Of a DNA stretch of 64,000 nt, positions 8,816 through 16,696 are shown piece by piece. Every line of letters starts with the position of its first letter. Within the stretch, counting starts at the first letter, position 1. This stretch comes from Saltatorellus ferox (GTDB lineage: Bacteria > Planctomycetota > UBA1135 > GCA-002686595), in assembly GCA_007751475.1 (NCBI GenBank), contig CP036434.1, forward strand, positions 7,197,524 through 7,261,523, given 5' to 3'. The notes under the pieces are model-generated. The model ran no database searches and was not told where the DNA came from. It was given only the letters and a program-made list of their open reading frames with translations. The translations under genes and the position numbers were made by a program.

Positions 8816-9223
8816 ATGCCCAAGGAACACAGTCTCGGCGATCTCCAGCACGCGATCATGCGCGTGCTCTGGGAACAGGGCGAAATGCCCGTCGCGGACG
8901 TCCACCAGGCGCTCCTGGAGGAGCGCGGCCTCGCCCTCACCACCATCGCGACCATGCTGTCGAAGATGGAGAAGAAGGGCGTCGTCCAGCGCCGCATGGA
9001 AGGGCGCGGCTTCGTCTACGCCGCCGCCGTCAGCGAGAGCGAAGTGAATCGCTCGATGGTCTCCGACCTCACCGAGCAGCTCTTCCGGGGCGACGCGGCC
9101 GCGCTCGTGAGTCACCTGCTCACCGAACAACAGATCGACCGCGGCGAACTCGACGCCATCAAGGAGCTCATCGAACAGCATGCAGCGCGCTCGAACCGCA
9201 AGCAGGGCGGAGGCAAGCGATGA
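8816..9223 (+). CDS. BlaI/MecI/CopY-family transcriptional repressor
   Basis: A 135-aa protein of typical family length. The N-terminal 80 residues form a winged helix (LGDLQHAIMRVLWEQGEMPV, TTIATMLSKMEKKGVVQRR), with GRGFVYAA in the wing, and the C-terminal part is the helical dimerisation region that the cognate protease cleaves in BlaI/MecI. Its stop overlaps the ATG of the M56 protease gene (ATGA at 9220-9223), so the two are translationally coupled. The dyads upstream point to self-repression. The known paradigm is beta-lactam-induced cleavage, but no beta-lactamase is in this operon; the third gene encodes a coiled-coil secreted protein, so the inducer may differ. Confidence 0.92.
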   Translation: MPKEHSLGDLQHAIMRVLWEQGEMPVADVHQALLEERGLALTTIATMLSKMEKKGVVQRRMEGRGFVYAAAVSESEVNRSMVSDLTEQLFRGDAAALVSHLLTEQQIDRGELDAIKELIEQHAARSNRKQGGGKR

Positions 9224-10731
9224 GCTTCACTCCTTCCTTCGAGTCGCTCCAGTCGTCGCTGACGGCGTTCCTGGACGGCGACGTACCGGGTCAGATCAGC
9301 GCCTGGCTGGCGACCTACCTGGTGCACGGCGTTTGCCTGTTCCTGCTCGCCGCCATCGCGGTGCGGATGGTCAAGAGCGCGCGCATCGGTGAACAGCTCT
9401 GGCGCGCCGCGCTCTTCGGGCCGCTCGTTACCGCGAGCCTCCAGCTCGGCGCGGGCCTTCAGCCCGCCCTTGGTCACTGGGAACTCCCAGGAGGATCGAC
9501 CAGGACGGAGCCAACCCCCGCGGCGCAACCTGTGAACAGAGCGGGCGGACGCGCTCCCTTGGAGCTGCGCGAAGCCGTGATCCTCGCGCGACTCGAAGAG
9601 CTCGGCCAACAGCTGTCGCTAGTGGCAGCTGGCGGCGCCCCTTCGGGTGGCTCAGCCGATGCCTCCGTCTCTCCAGCAGCTGCCGACGAGAGCCATGACC
9701 CCATGGGCCTCGGCGCGCTTCTCGCTCTCATGGCGGTCACCTCGGGCATCGCCGCGCTCATGCTCCGCGCCCTGCTGGAAGCGATCCGCATCCACCGCCT
9801 CGGCCAGCGCGCCCGTTTGATGAGCGGCCCCGTGGTGGAAGCGGTTCGTTCACTGGCGGCGCGCGCCGGGATCCAGCGGAGCATCCGCGTCGAGGTCACT
9901 CGTTCAGGCTCGTCGCCCTACGCCACGGGCGCGTTCTTCCCGCGGATCGTCGTGCCCGAGCGCGCCATCCAGGAACTCGACGCTGCCTCGATGCAGGCCA
10001 TGCTCGCCCACGAGATCGGGCACGTTGCGCGCTTCGATCCGCTCTGGACGGCGGCCGCCCGCTCCGTCGCCGCGCTGTTCTTCTTCCAGCCGCTCAACTG
10101 GCTGCTGGTGAAGCGGCTCGACGAAAGCGCCGAGTACTGCTGCGACGAGTTCGCCGTCGACGTCACAGGCAACGAGGTCGCGCTGGCACGCTGCCTCGCC
10201 ACCGTCGCCGAGTGGATCGTCGGAGCCGATACCAGCCTTCGTGCTGCCTGCCCGATGGCCCACCGGAACTCGCCTCTGACGAGCCGCGTCCACCGGATTC
10301 TGGCCACCGACGGCGAGCCTGCGCGACCGCTCGGGCCGCTGCGGTGGATGGGTGGAGCGGCCATTATCGCCACCGCTTTCGCCGCACCAGGCTTCGCCGC
10401 GAGAGCGACAGCCGGGGAGACCGAGCCCAAAGTCGAGCTGGCAGCGCCTGCTCCGCTGGGTTCCATCGAGGCCACGGGGTTCGAGACCTCCCGGGGCACA
10501 TCGCGTTCTGCAGTGCCTTTCGAAGCCCTCGAGCTCTCGGTGATCCAGCTCGGCCAAGAGATCGATGAACTGATCGTCGTCGCCGCCCGGCGCGACGTCC
10601 CCGAGTCGACGCTCCAGCGCCTGCGCGCCCTGCGCAACCAGACCCTTGGAGTGCATGCCATCGCGCGAAAGCTCCAGGAGAAAGCGAGCCGCCTCCGGCG
10701 CTCGGCTTCTTCTACCCGTTCGTCCAACTGA
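9220..10731 (+). CDS. M56-family membrane metalloprotease (BlaR1/MecR1-like)
   Basis: A 503-aa membrane protein. An N-terminal membrane helix occurs at about 29-48 and others near 165-190 and 365-400. The zinc site is HEIGH (about residue 264, in MLAHEIGHVARFDP), with the third ligand expected in ESAEYCCDEFA, as in the M56 peptidases. The C-terminal extracytoplasmic part (about 400-503) is short and helical and lacks the penicillin-binding sensor domain of classical BlaR1, so it is not a beta-lactam receptor of the canonical kind. It probably cleaves the BlaI protein encoded just upstream (4-bp overlap). The signal it senses is unknown. Confidence 0.9.
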   Translation: MSFTPSFESLQSSLTAFLDGDVPGQISAWLATYLVHGVCLFLLAAIAVRMVKSARIGEQLWRAALFGPLVTASLQLGAGLQPALGHWELPGGSTRTEPTPAAQPVNRAGGRAPLELREAVILARLEELGQQLSLVAAGGAPSGGSADASVSPAAADESHDPMGLGALLALMAVTSGIAALMLRALLEAIRIHRLGQRARLMSGPVVEAVRSLAARAGIQRSIRVEVTRSGSSPYATGAFFPRIVVPERAIQELDAASMQAMLAHEIGHVARFDPLWTAAARSVAALFFFQPLNWLLVKRLDESAEYCCDEFAVDVTGNEVALARCLATVAEWIVGADTSLRAACPMAHRNSPLTSRVHRILATDGEPARPLGPLRWMGGAAIIATAFAAPGFAARATAGETEPKVELAAPAPLGSIEATGFETSRGTSRSAVPFEALELSVIQLGQEIDELIVVAARRDVPESTLQRLRALRNQTLGVHAIARKLQEKASRLRRSASSTRSSN

Positions 10732-10792
10732 TCCCCCCTCTCACCGACCCCGCCGTCCCCTGAACGGGCGCGAACCAGCGCCTCCAACTCCC

Positions 10793-12562
10793 ATGAAACT
10801 GACACTCGCTACCTGCGCCCTCGGCGCTCTCGGACTCACCCCCGCGCTCCATGGAGCCCTCGAGGACCCCGTCGCCCCTGCGCCGCCCGTCCCCCTGCTT
10901 CCACCGGTCGTCGGTCTGGCCAGTGTCCCTCGCGCCAGTGTCCCTCTCGCCAATGTCCCTCTCGCTCCGGCACCTCCAGCGACTCCCTACGTGGCGCTGC
11001 TTCGCCAGGACGGTCAGCAAGGACTCGAGAAAGACGCGGCCCGTCTGAAGGAAGAAATCGCGCGCCTTCGCAAGGAACTCGACGCGATGCAGAAGGAGAT
11101 GAAGAACGCAGGCCGCGGCGAGCCAAGGGGCCGCGCCGAAGGTGGCCGTTCGGCAGAATCGCGACAGCGCGATTCGCGCGCAGAAGAGAAGCGCGCCATC
11201 GAGCGCGAGTTCGTAGAAGAGCGGGCTCGAAGTGAAGAGCAGCGCGCTCGATCCGAGGAGCAACGTGCTCGCCTCGAGGAGCAGCGTGAACGCGTCGAGG
11301 AGATGCGCGAGCGCGCCATGGAAGAACGAGAGGAAGCTCGCGAACGCCTCGAAGAGATGCGCGAAGAAGCCATGGAGCGCGCGGAGGAAGCTCGGGAGGA
11401 GGCCATGGAGAGATCCGAGGAGGCGCGCGAGCGCTCCAAGGAGGCACTGAAGGTCTGGACGAAGAGCATGAAGGGCCGCGTGAAGGACGGGTCCCACGCA
11501 ACGTTCGAGTGGAAGACTGACGAGGGCGAAGAGATCGAAGCGGTCATCCTTCGCCTCGAGGAGGAAGCGAACGGCGACACGGAGCACGTCATCGAAGAGA
11601 TCATCGAGCAAAGGGTCATCGGGACGAAGGGCCAGAAGCCCCAGGTCTTCCGCTTCAAGTCCGGTGGCCCGGGGTCCGGACCGCGCCCCTTCGGAATGGA
11701 CGGTGGGCCCGGCTCCGGTGGAACCGGTGCGGGGATCCGCGCTGGAGGACCCAATACCTTCAACATCCACGTCGAGGAGGGCGATGTCCACATCCACACC
11801 AGCGGTGGATCCAGCATCACAACATCCAAAGGGATGCGTTTTCCTGGCGCCGTTCAGGGGCTCAAGACGTCCACCGGTAACGTCTTCTTCGGCGCGACGC
11901 CTCCGGTCCCCGCGCTTCCGGGTCGGCCGCACGAGGCGGAGTCCCACGAGGTTCACGTCTTTGGACGCGCCGAGATGAAGACCGGCGAGGAGCCCATTTT
12001 CTCGGTGAACATCAACGGCAAGGAACTGGATCTCTCCGAACTGGAAGGGTTCTTCTCGGCCGCTGCCGGTGAGGAAGGGGAGTTCCCGTTCGGCATGGTG
12101 CTGGGTGAGATTGCCGACATGGACTTCGAAGCCCTCGGCGCCACGATCGATCTGGAAGCACTGGAAGCGCTCGAAGGCCTGGAGGACATTCTGGAGATGG
12201 ACTTCGACGTCGAGTTCGAGTTCGGCGAAGGCTGTGACGACGAGGAGTGCTGTGACGACGAGTGCGCGGAGGACGAGATCGAGGAGATCGAGGAGGAAGC
12301 CCCCCGGGACGACCGCTTCGTTGCCGGGCCCCACTTCGGCAGCCAGATGTCCACGTCGGACGCCAGTGGCTCCCGTCTGATGCTGGTGGGCCCCCAGACC
12401 GCCTACGTTCTCGCGGGCCAGCCGCCCGCGACGGCCCCGGCCGTCGCCGCCGAGGCCGAACTCCTCGAACTCGCTCGTCAGATCCAGGCCGACGTCCAGG
12501 CCATGCGCGCCGAACTGAACGAGCTCCGGTCCGAGGTTCTCGGCGCCCCGCGCCGCCAGTAG
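10793..12562 (+). CDS. Secreted coiled-coil protein with acidic/cysteine cluster, third gene of BlaI operon
   Basis: A 589-aa protein; the ATG at 10793 is chosen since it begins a signal-like segment (LTLATCALGALGLTPALHGA). A V/P/A-rich spacer made of 15-bp repeats (10919-10963) follows, then a long charged coiled coil (about residues 73-223) of RARSEEQ- and REEAMER-type heptads. The middle is Gly/His-rich (HVEEGDVHIHTSGGS). Near residue 480 lies an acidic, cysteine-dense patch, CDDEECCDDEC, that could bind metal or form disulfides. A second helix ends the protein (about 555-580). It lies 61 bp after the M56 gene, before a strong terminator, so it is the likely output gene of the BlaI/M56 switch. 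No known family is recognised. Confidence 0.75.
   Translation: MKLTLATCALGALGLTPALHGALEDPVAPAPPVPLLPPVVGLASVPRASVPLANVPLAPAPPATPYVALLRQDGQQGLEKDAARLKEEIARLRKELDAMQKEMKNAGRGEPRGRAEGGRSAESRQRDSRAEEKRAIEREFVEERARSEEQRARSEEQRARLEEQRERVEEMRERAMEEREEARERLEEMREEAMERAEEAREEAMERSEEARERSKEALKVWTKSMKGRVKDGSHATFEWKTDEGEEIEAVILRLEEEANGDTEHVIEEIIEQRVIGTKGQKPQVFRFKSGGPGSGPRPFGMDGGPGSGGTGAGIRAGGPNTFNIHVEEGDVHIHTSGGSSITTSKGMRFPGAVQGLKTSTGNVFFGATPPVPALPGRPHEAESHEVHVFGRAEMKTGEEPIFSVNINGKELDLSELEGFFSAAAGEEGEFPFGMVLGEIADMDFEALGATIDLEALEALEGLEDILEMDFDVEFEFGEGCDDEECCDDECAEDEIEEIEEEAPRDDRFVAGPHFGSQMSTSDASGSRLMLVGPQTAYVLAGQPPATAPAVAAEAELLELARQIQADVQAMRAELNELRSEVLGAPRRQ
10919..10963 (+). repeat. 15-bp tandem repeat (3 copies) inside coding sequence
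   Basis: Three adjacent 15-mers beginning GCCAGTGTCCCTCGC (10919, 10934, 10949) differ at one or two bases. They encode the five-residue repeat ASVPR/ASVPL/ANVPL in the linker between signal peptide and coiled coil. Slippage-prone; copy number may vary between strains. Confidence 0.8.
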
Positions 12563-12593
12563 ACGGCCAGAATCAAGCCTGACCGTGTCCCAG

Positions 12594-12635
12594 GGGCCCG
12601 GGCCCGCGCCTCGCGCGCGGGTCCGGGCCCTTCTT
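12594..12635 (+). terminator. Terminator of the BlaI operon
   Basis: A 16-bp GC-only stem with one G-U pair joins 12594-12609 to 12615-12630 around a 5-nt loop and is followed by TTCTT. It lies about 30 bp after the coiled-coil gene and before the transketolase gene. Confidence 0.8.
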
Positions 12636-12716
12636 CGTGTCGCCGTCGCCCGAGCGGCTATCATCTCCGGCCTCGAAATGGCCCAGCCGCCCACCTCAGA
12701 ACGGCGAATCTCACCC

Positions 12717-15050
12717 ATGACCACGACGACCGCAAGCCCACGCCCCTCCCTCGACGAACTCCGCCCCCACTTCGGCAAGTGGGAGATCGTCGGGGACCTC
12801 ATCGATCAGTCGATCGATCTGATGCTGAACATCCGCCAGAGCGGGCACCCGGGCGGCTCCCGCTCCAAGGTCCCGTTCATGGTCGCGAGCACCCTCGGTG
12901 CGGGCATGCGCTGGGACATCCGGCGGCCGGAGCTCGCCTTCGGCGATCGCTACGTTCTCGTCGCGGGCCACTGCAACCCGGGCACCTACGCGATGCTGGC
13001 GGTCTACAACGAAGCGCTCCGCATCTGCCATGAGCGCACCGGCGACGCGAAGTACCTCGTCCCGAACGCCAAGGAGCGCCAGCTCGTCTGGGAGGACCTG
13101 CTCTGGCTTCGCCACCATGGACACCTTCCCGGCCACGCCGAGATGGAGGGGAAGACGATGTTCTTCAAGTTCAACACCGGCCCCAGCGGCCACGGTGCGC
13201 CCGCCGCGCTCGGTGAAGCGATGGCGCTCAAGCACGCCGGCTCCGACGCCAAGGTGTTCGCCGTCGAGGGCGAGGGCGGGCACTCCGCGGGCTGCCACCA
13301 CGAGGTCAAGAACTCGGCCTACGGGCTCGGGCTGGACAACCTGATCTACCTCATGGACTGGAACGACCACGGCATCGACGCGTTCGCGAACTCCGAGGTC
13401 GCGTACGGGACGCCGAAGGAGTGGTTCGAGTCCTACGGCTGGCGCGTCGCCGGCGCCGAGGACGGCCACGACTACGAGCAGATCACGAAGGCGCTCGTCG
13501 AGATCGTTCACGCCGAGGACACGCAGGGTAAGCCCGGCTGCGTCTGGTTCAAGACGCGCAAGGGCCGCGGCTACGGCGTGTTCGACGCGGCGTCCCACGG
13601 CAAGTCCCACGGCCGCAACTCCGAGATGTTCTGGAAGTGCCGCGAGGACTTCGCGAAGAAGTACGGCGTCACGTTCGAGGGCCACGGCGACACGACCGAT
13701 CCCGGCGAGCAGGCTTGCCGCGAGCAGTCGAAGGGCTGGTTCGAGACCGTCTTCAGCGTGCTGCGCGACACGGAAGGTCTCGCGGAGTACGTGGCCAACA
13801 CCCTGATCGGTCTCGGCGAGTCGGTCCCGGCGAAGCCCGCTAGCTTCAAGCTCGGCTCGGAAGTCAACATGGCCGAGGACCGCGCCTGGCTCGACGAGCT
13901 GCCGAAGGAGCTGTTCCTGGAGCCCGGCGCCAAGGGCGCGAACAAGGATGGATTCGCCAAGTTCGGCGCCTGGGTCAACAGCCTGGCGAAGGAGCGCATG
14001 GGCCGCCCGCTCGTGCTCGCCTGCTCCGCGGACCTCGCGGACTCGACCGCCATCTCCGGCTTTGCCAAGAACTTCGGCGACAAGCCCAACTTCGGCTGGT
14101 ACGAGCGCAACTCGAACACCGAGGGCTCGCTCCTCCCCCAGCAGATCACCGAGTTCACGAACGCGGGGCTAGTGGCCGGTGCAGCGACGGTGAACATGAG
14201 CGACAAGCCGGAGGAGAACTTCCTCGGCTACTGGGGCGCGTGCTCGACGTACGGCAGCTTCAGCTACCTGAAGTACGGCATGCTGCGCCTCTTCAGCCAG
14301 CTCGCCCAGGACTGTGAGCTCAAAGTCGGCAAGGTCATCTGGGTGGCCGGCCACTCGGGCCCGGAGACCGCCGAGGACAGCCGCACCCACTTCGGTATCT
14401 TCAGCCCGGTCGTGACGCAGCTCTTCCCCGATGGGCACGTCATCAACCTGCGCCCGTGGAACCACAACGAGCTGGCGCCCGCCCTCGCCGCAGCCCTCAA
14501 GACGGACGTGCCGATCATCGCGCTGCACCTCACGCGCCCGGCGACGGTGGTCCCGGACCGCGCGGCCCTGGGCATGCCGAGCTACATGGAAGCCGCGAAG
14601 GGCGCCTACGTCCTGCGCGACTACGATCCGAAGCGTCCGAAGGAAGGCACGCTCATCATCGAGGGCACGGCGACGATGGAGTCGATGATCTCGCTCCTGC
14701 CGAAGTTCCATGACGGCAGCGCGCCGAACTGCAAGCTCATCGCGACGTCGAGCTACGAGCTCTTCATGCGCCAGGACAAGGAGTACCGCGACTCGGTCCT
14801 CCACAAGTCCGACTGGCTCGACAGCACGGTCATCTCGAACGGTTCCCGGATCGGCATGCACCCGTGGCTCTCCAGCAAGGTGGCCGAGCAGTACGCGATG
14901 ACGAGCGACCACGACGACCGCTGGCGCACGGGTGGCTCGCTGGAAGAGGTGGTCGCCGAGGCCAAGCTCGACCCCGATAGCCTGATGATCGGCATCCAGC
15001 GCTTCGCGAGCGACCGCGAAGAGCGCCTCGGTCGCCTTCACTACGCGTAG
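12717..15050 (+). CDS. Transketolase-family thiamine diphosphate enzyme
   Basis: A 777-aa protein; the start could also be the in-frame ATG at 12678, 13 codons earlier. The N-terminal ThDP domain shows IRQSGHPGGSRSK, GHGAP and the cofactor motif region VEGEGGHSAG...DNLIYLMDWND (about 183-220). The usual GDG of transketolases is GEG here; the downstream Asn is present. A pyrimidine-binding domain (ERNSNTEGSLLPQ, SYGSFSYLKYGM-like) and a C-terminal domain (about 620-777) follow. It is longer than ordinary transketolases (about 660 aa). Pentose-phosphate transketolase is the most likely role, but the altered motif and length leave a different acyl or ketol transfer open. A rho-independent terminator follows. 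Confidence 0.82.
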   Translation: MTTTTASPRPSLDELRPHFGKWEIVGDLIDQSIDLMLNIRQSGHPGGSRSKVPFMVASTLGAGMRWDIRRPELAFGDRYVLVAGHCNPGTYAMLAVYNEALRICHERTGDAKYLVPNAKERQLVWEDLLWLRHHGHLPGHAEMEGKTMFFKFNTGPSGHGAPAALGEAMALKHAGSDAKVFAVEGEGGHSAGCHHEVKNSAYGLGLDNLIYLMDWNDHGIDAFANSEVAYGTPKEWFESYGWRVAGAEDGHDYEQITKALVEIVHAEDTQGKPGCVWFKTRKGRGYGVFDAASHGKSHGRNSEMFWKCREDFAKKYGVTFEGHGDTTDPGEQACREQSKGWFETVFSVLRDTEGLAEYVANTLIGLGESVPAKPASFKLGSEVNMAEDRAWLDELPKELFLEPGAKGANKDGFAKFGAWVNSLAKERMGRPLVLACSADLADSTAISGFAKNFGDKPNFGWYERNSNTEGSLLPQQITEFTNAGLVAGAATVNMSDKPEENFLGYWGACSTYGSFSYLKYGMLRLFSQLAQDCELKVGKVIWVAGHSGPETAEDSRTHFGIFSPVVTQLFPDGHVINLRPWNHNELAPALAAALKTDVPIIALHLTRPATVVPDRAALGMPSYMEAAKGAYVLRDYDPKRPKEGTLIIEGTATMESMISLLPKFHDGSAPNCKLIATSSYELFMRQDKEYRDSVLHKSDWLDSTVISNGSRIGMHPWLSSKVAEQYAMTSDHDDRWRTGGSLEEVVAEAKLDPDSLMIGIQRFASDREERLGRLHYA

Positions 15051-15074
15051 GCGAACCGCTCAACGGAGCGCTTG

Positions 15075-15115
15075 AAACGGGAGGCCCCTCGCATCGAGTG
15101 GCCTCCCGTTTTCTA
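15075..15115 (+). terminator. Rho-independent terminator of the transketolase gene
   Basis: A 12-bp stem (15075-15086 with 15100-15111, core AAACGGGAGGCC) has a smaller CTCG/CGAG pairing within its loop and runs into TTTTCT. It lies 25 bp after the stop at 15050. Confidence 0.88.
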
Positions 15116-15117
15116 TC

Positions 15118-15219
15118 GGCGGTACTGAACCTGGCGGTACTGAACCCGACCCAAAGCCGCCACGTTTCGAAACGTGGCGGCTTTGGGTCGGGTTCGGTAC
15201 CGCCAGGTTCGGTACCGCC
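15118..15219. repeat. 102-bp loopless palindrome, copy 1
   Basis: Two 51-bp arms meet at 15168/15169 within TTTCGAAA. The arms are complementary except at a few sites where A replaces G, which become U-G wobble pairs on one strand. Each arm carries a 15-bp direct duplication of the form GGCGGTACTGAACCY. The right arm is identical over 51 bp to the right arm of copy 2 at 16611-16661. The two copies bracket the beta-helix gene at 15258-16433. It may act as a terminator or as a mobile palindromic element. Confidence 0.9.
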
Positions 15220-15257
15220 AATTTGCACCAGACTCCCAGGACCACGTCGCTCTGCAC

Positions 15258-16433
15258 CTACCAGATAGGAACGCCCGGGCCGCGGAACTCCAGGAAGTCC
15301 GCCGGAGCCAGGCGGATTTGTCCGAGCGCGTCGACGAAGGCGGCTTGAATCGGCACCGACAGCACCTCGCCCTGGGCGAGCGCCGGTGACGGGAACGTGT
15401 AGGTGTTCTCGCCGCCTGGTGGAAGCGAACCCAGGCGTCGTCGGCCGTGGGAGTCCGCTACCTGGAGTACGCCAGCGGTGTCTCCGAGCTGAACATGGGT
15501 CAGGTTCGAGCCGACGAGGGCATAGACCGTGTCTCCCGCCACCCCGAACGCTCTTGTCTGGAAGGGCGCGCCCGCGGTGACGCTCGTCGGTAAGCGGAAG
15601 GTGCGAGGCGCGTCGGCGAGGATGGTTGGCGTTCCGACGCTTGGGACCTGCGCCATCGTGAGCACGTCGGCGAACACCACGATGGAAGTCGAGTCGATGA
15701 TATACGCAGGAGCAGAGACGCCCGAGTAGCAATAGATGCCAGGCGTTTGACCTCCGATTCCTCCGGCGATGACGGAGGAGTGAACGCGCACATGGCTGGC
15801 GTCCCTCACCTCCAGGCCTATCGAACCCGCCGATCCGTCGCCGCAGCACGTCTGGCAGAACCCACCGCTCCAGCCCCACTCCCCGGAAAGCCCACGGATC
15901 TCGCAGTTGTCGATCAGCACGTTGGAACGAGCGATGCGAAGACCGGGGAACGAGGGCGCGTAGGCGCCATAGGCGTAGCCAGGATAGATCAGGGACTGGC
16001 GGATGGAGACGGCATCGCAGTCCTTGATCAAGTGGTCGCTGATGAGGATCGGCACGAGTCCATAGGTCTCCGCCCCATCGAGCACGATCGGGCCCTCGCA
16101 ATGGGAGAACAAGAACTTCGCGTGCGTGCCCAAAGTGATCCCACGCAGCACCACTCTCGAGTCAGCGGGGATGTTTCGAACGCTCAACCGGCTGCTTCGC
16201 CAGTCAGGATCGGTGTTGATCACGGTGACGCCCTTGGTGTCGATCTCGATCCACTGGGTCGAAGGCTGATCGGTCACGTACAGGACGTCGCCTTCCGCCG
16301 CAGCCGCGTAGGCTGCTGAGAAGGTCGAGAAGTCACCGGAGCCGTCAGCAGCGACGATGTGGACATCACTCGGCAAAGACGGAAAGAGGGCGAGCGCAGC
16401 CGTCGCCAGGAGAGAGGGGGCGGTGATGAGCAT
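15258..16433 (-). CDS. Secreted right-handed beta-helix protein
   Basis: A 391-aa protein starting at the ATG at 16433 with a signal peptide (LLATAALALFPSLPS). Residues about 25-260 look like short parallel beta-helix rungs (VVLRGITLG, VLIDNCEIRGL, VRVHSSVIAGG) of the kind found in DUF1565/pectate-lyase-like proteins; the opening HIVAADGSGDFSTFSAAYAAA resembles the start of such domains. The C-terminal 110 residues form a beta-sandwich-like module related in style to those ending other secreted proteins here. No catalytic residues can be assigned. The gene is a single transcription unit bounded on both sides by the long palindromes at 15118 and 16560. Confidence 0.75.
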   Translation of the reverse strand: MLITAPSLLATAALALFPSLPSDVHIVAADGSGDFSTFSAAYAAAAEGDVLYVTDQPSTQWIEIDTKGVTVINTDPDWRSSRLSVRNIPADSRVVLRGITLGTHAKFLFSHCEGPIVLDGAETYGLVPILISDHLIKDCDAVSIRQSLIYPGYAYGAYAPSFPGLRIARSNVLIDNCEIRGLSGEWGWSGGFCQTCCGDGSAGSIGLEVRDASHVRVHSSVIAGGIGGQTPGIYCYSGVSAPAYIIDSTSIVVFADVLTMAQVPSVGTPTILADAPRTFRLPTSVTAGAPFQTRAFGVAGDTVYALVGSNLTHVQLGDTAGVLQVADSHGRRRLGSLPPGGENTYTFPSPALAQGEVLSVPIQAAFVDALGQIRLAPADFLEFRGPGVPIW

Positions 16434-16559
16434 GGGTCCAGCCTGGTGGATCTCTCGCAGCCTGTGGGAGAAGATCGATTGAATCGGGGCGTATGCAGCG
16501 AGAGCTCACGCGGGGTTGGTTGTCACCGGCGAACGCCGGATTCCTGGTCGATTTCACCC

Positions 16560-16661
16560 CGCGGTCCTGAATCTGACGATCCTGAACCCGATCCAAAGCC
16601 GCCACGTTTCGAAACGTGGCGGCTTTGGGTCGGGTTCGGTACCGCCAGGTTCGGTACCGCC
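16560..16661. repeat. 102-bp palindrome, copy 2 (left arm decayed)
   Basis: The right arm (16611-16661) is identical to that of copy 1, while the left arm (16560-16610) has several substitutions in its outer half. The centre TTTCGAAA and inner 25 bp on each side pair almost perfectly. It lies between the start of the beta-helix gene (16433) and the stop of the sigma-factor fusion gene (16697). The asymmetric decay suggests an older copy or relaxed constraint. Confidence 0.88.
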
Positions 16662-16696
16662 AAGAGGTCGTCGTCGATGACCGGGTCCCCCCGTCC

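Noticed and set aside
10712..12802. 696-codon minus-strand frame over the coiled-coil gene
   Set aside because: Leu/Phe/Ala-rich complement of the charged coiled-coil repeats; no start context or family.
15118..15219. Palindrome as ordinary terminator of the transketolase gene
   Set aside because: A separate hairpin with T-tract at 15075-15115 already serves that gene; the palindrome lacks a T-tract and recurs at 16560.
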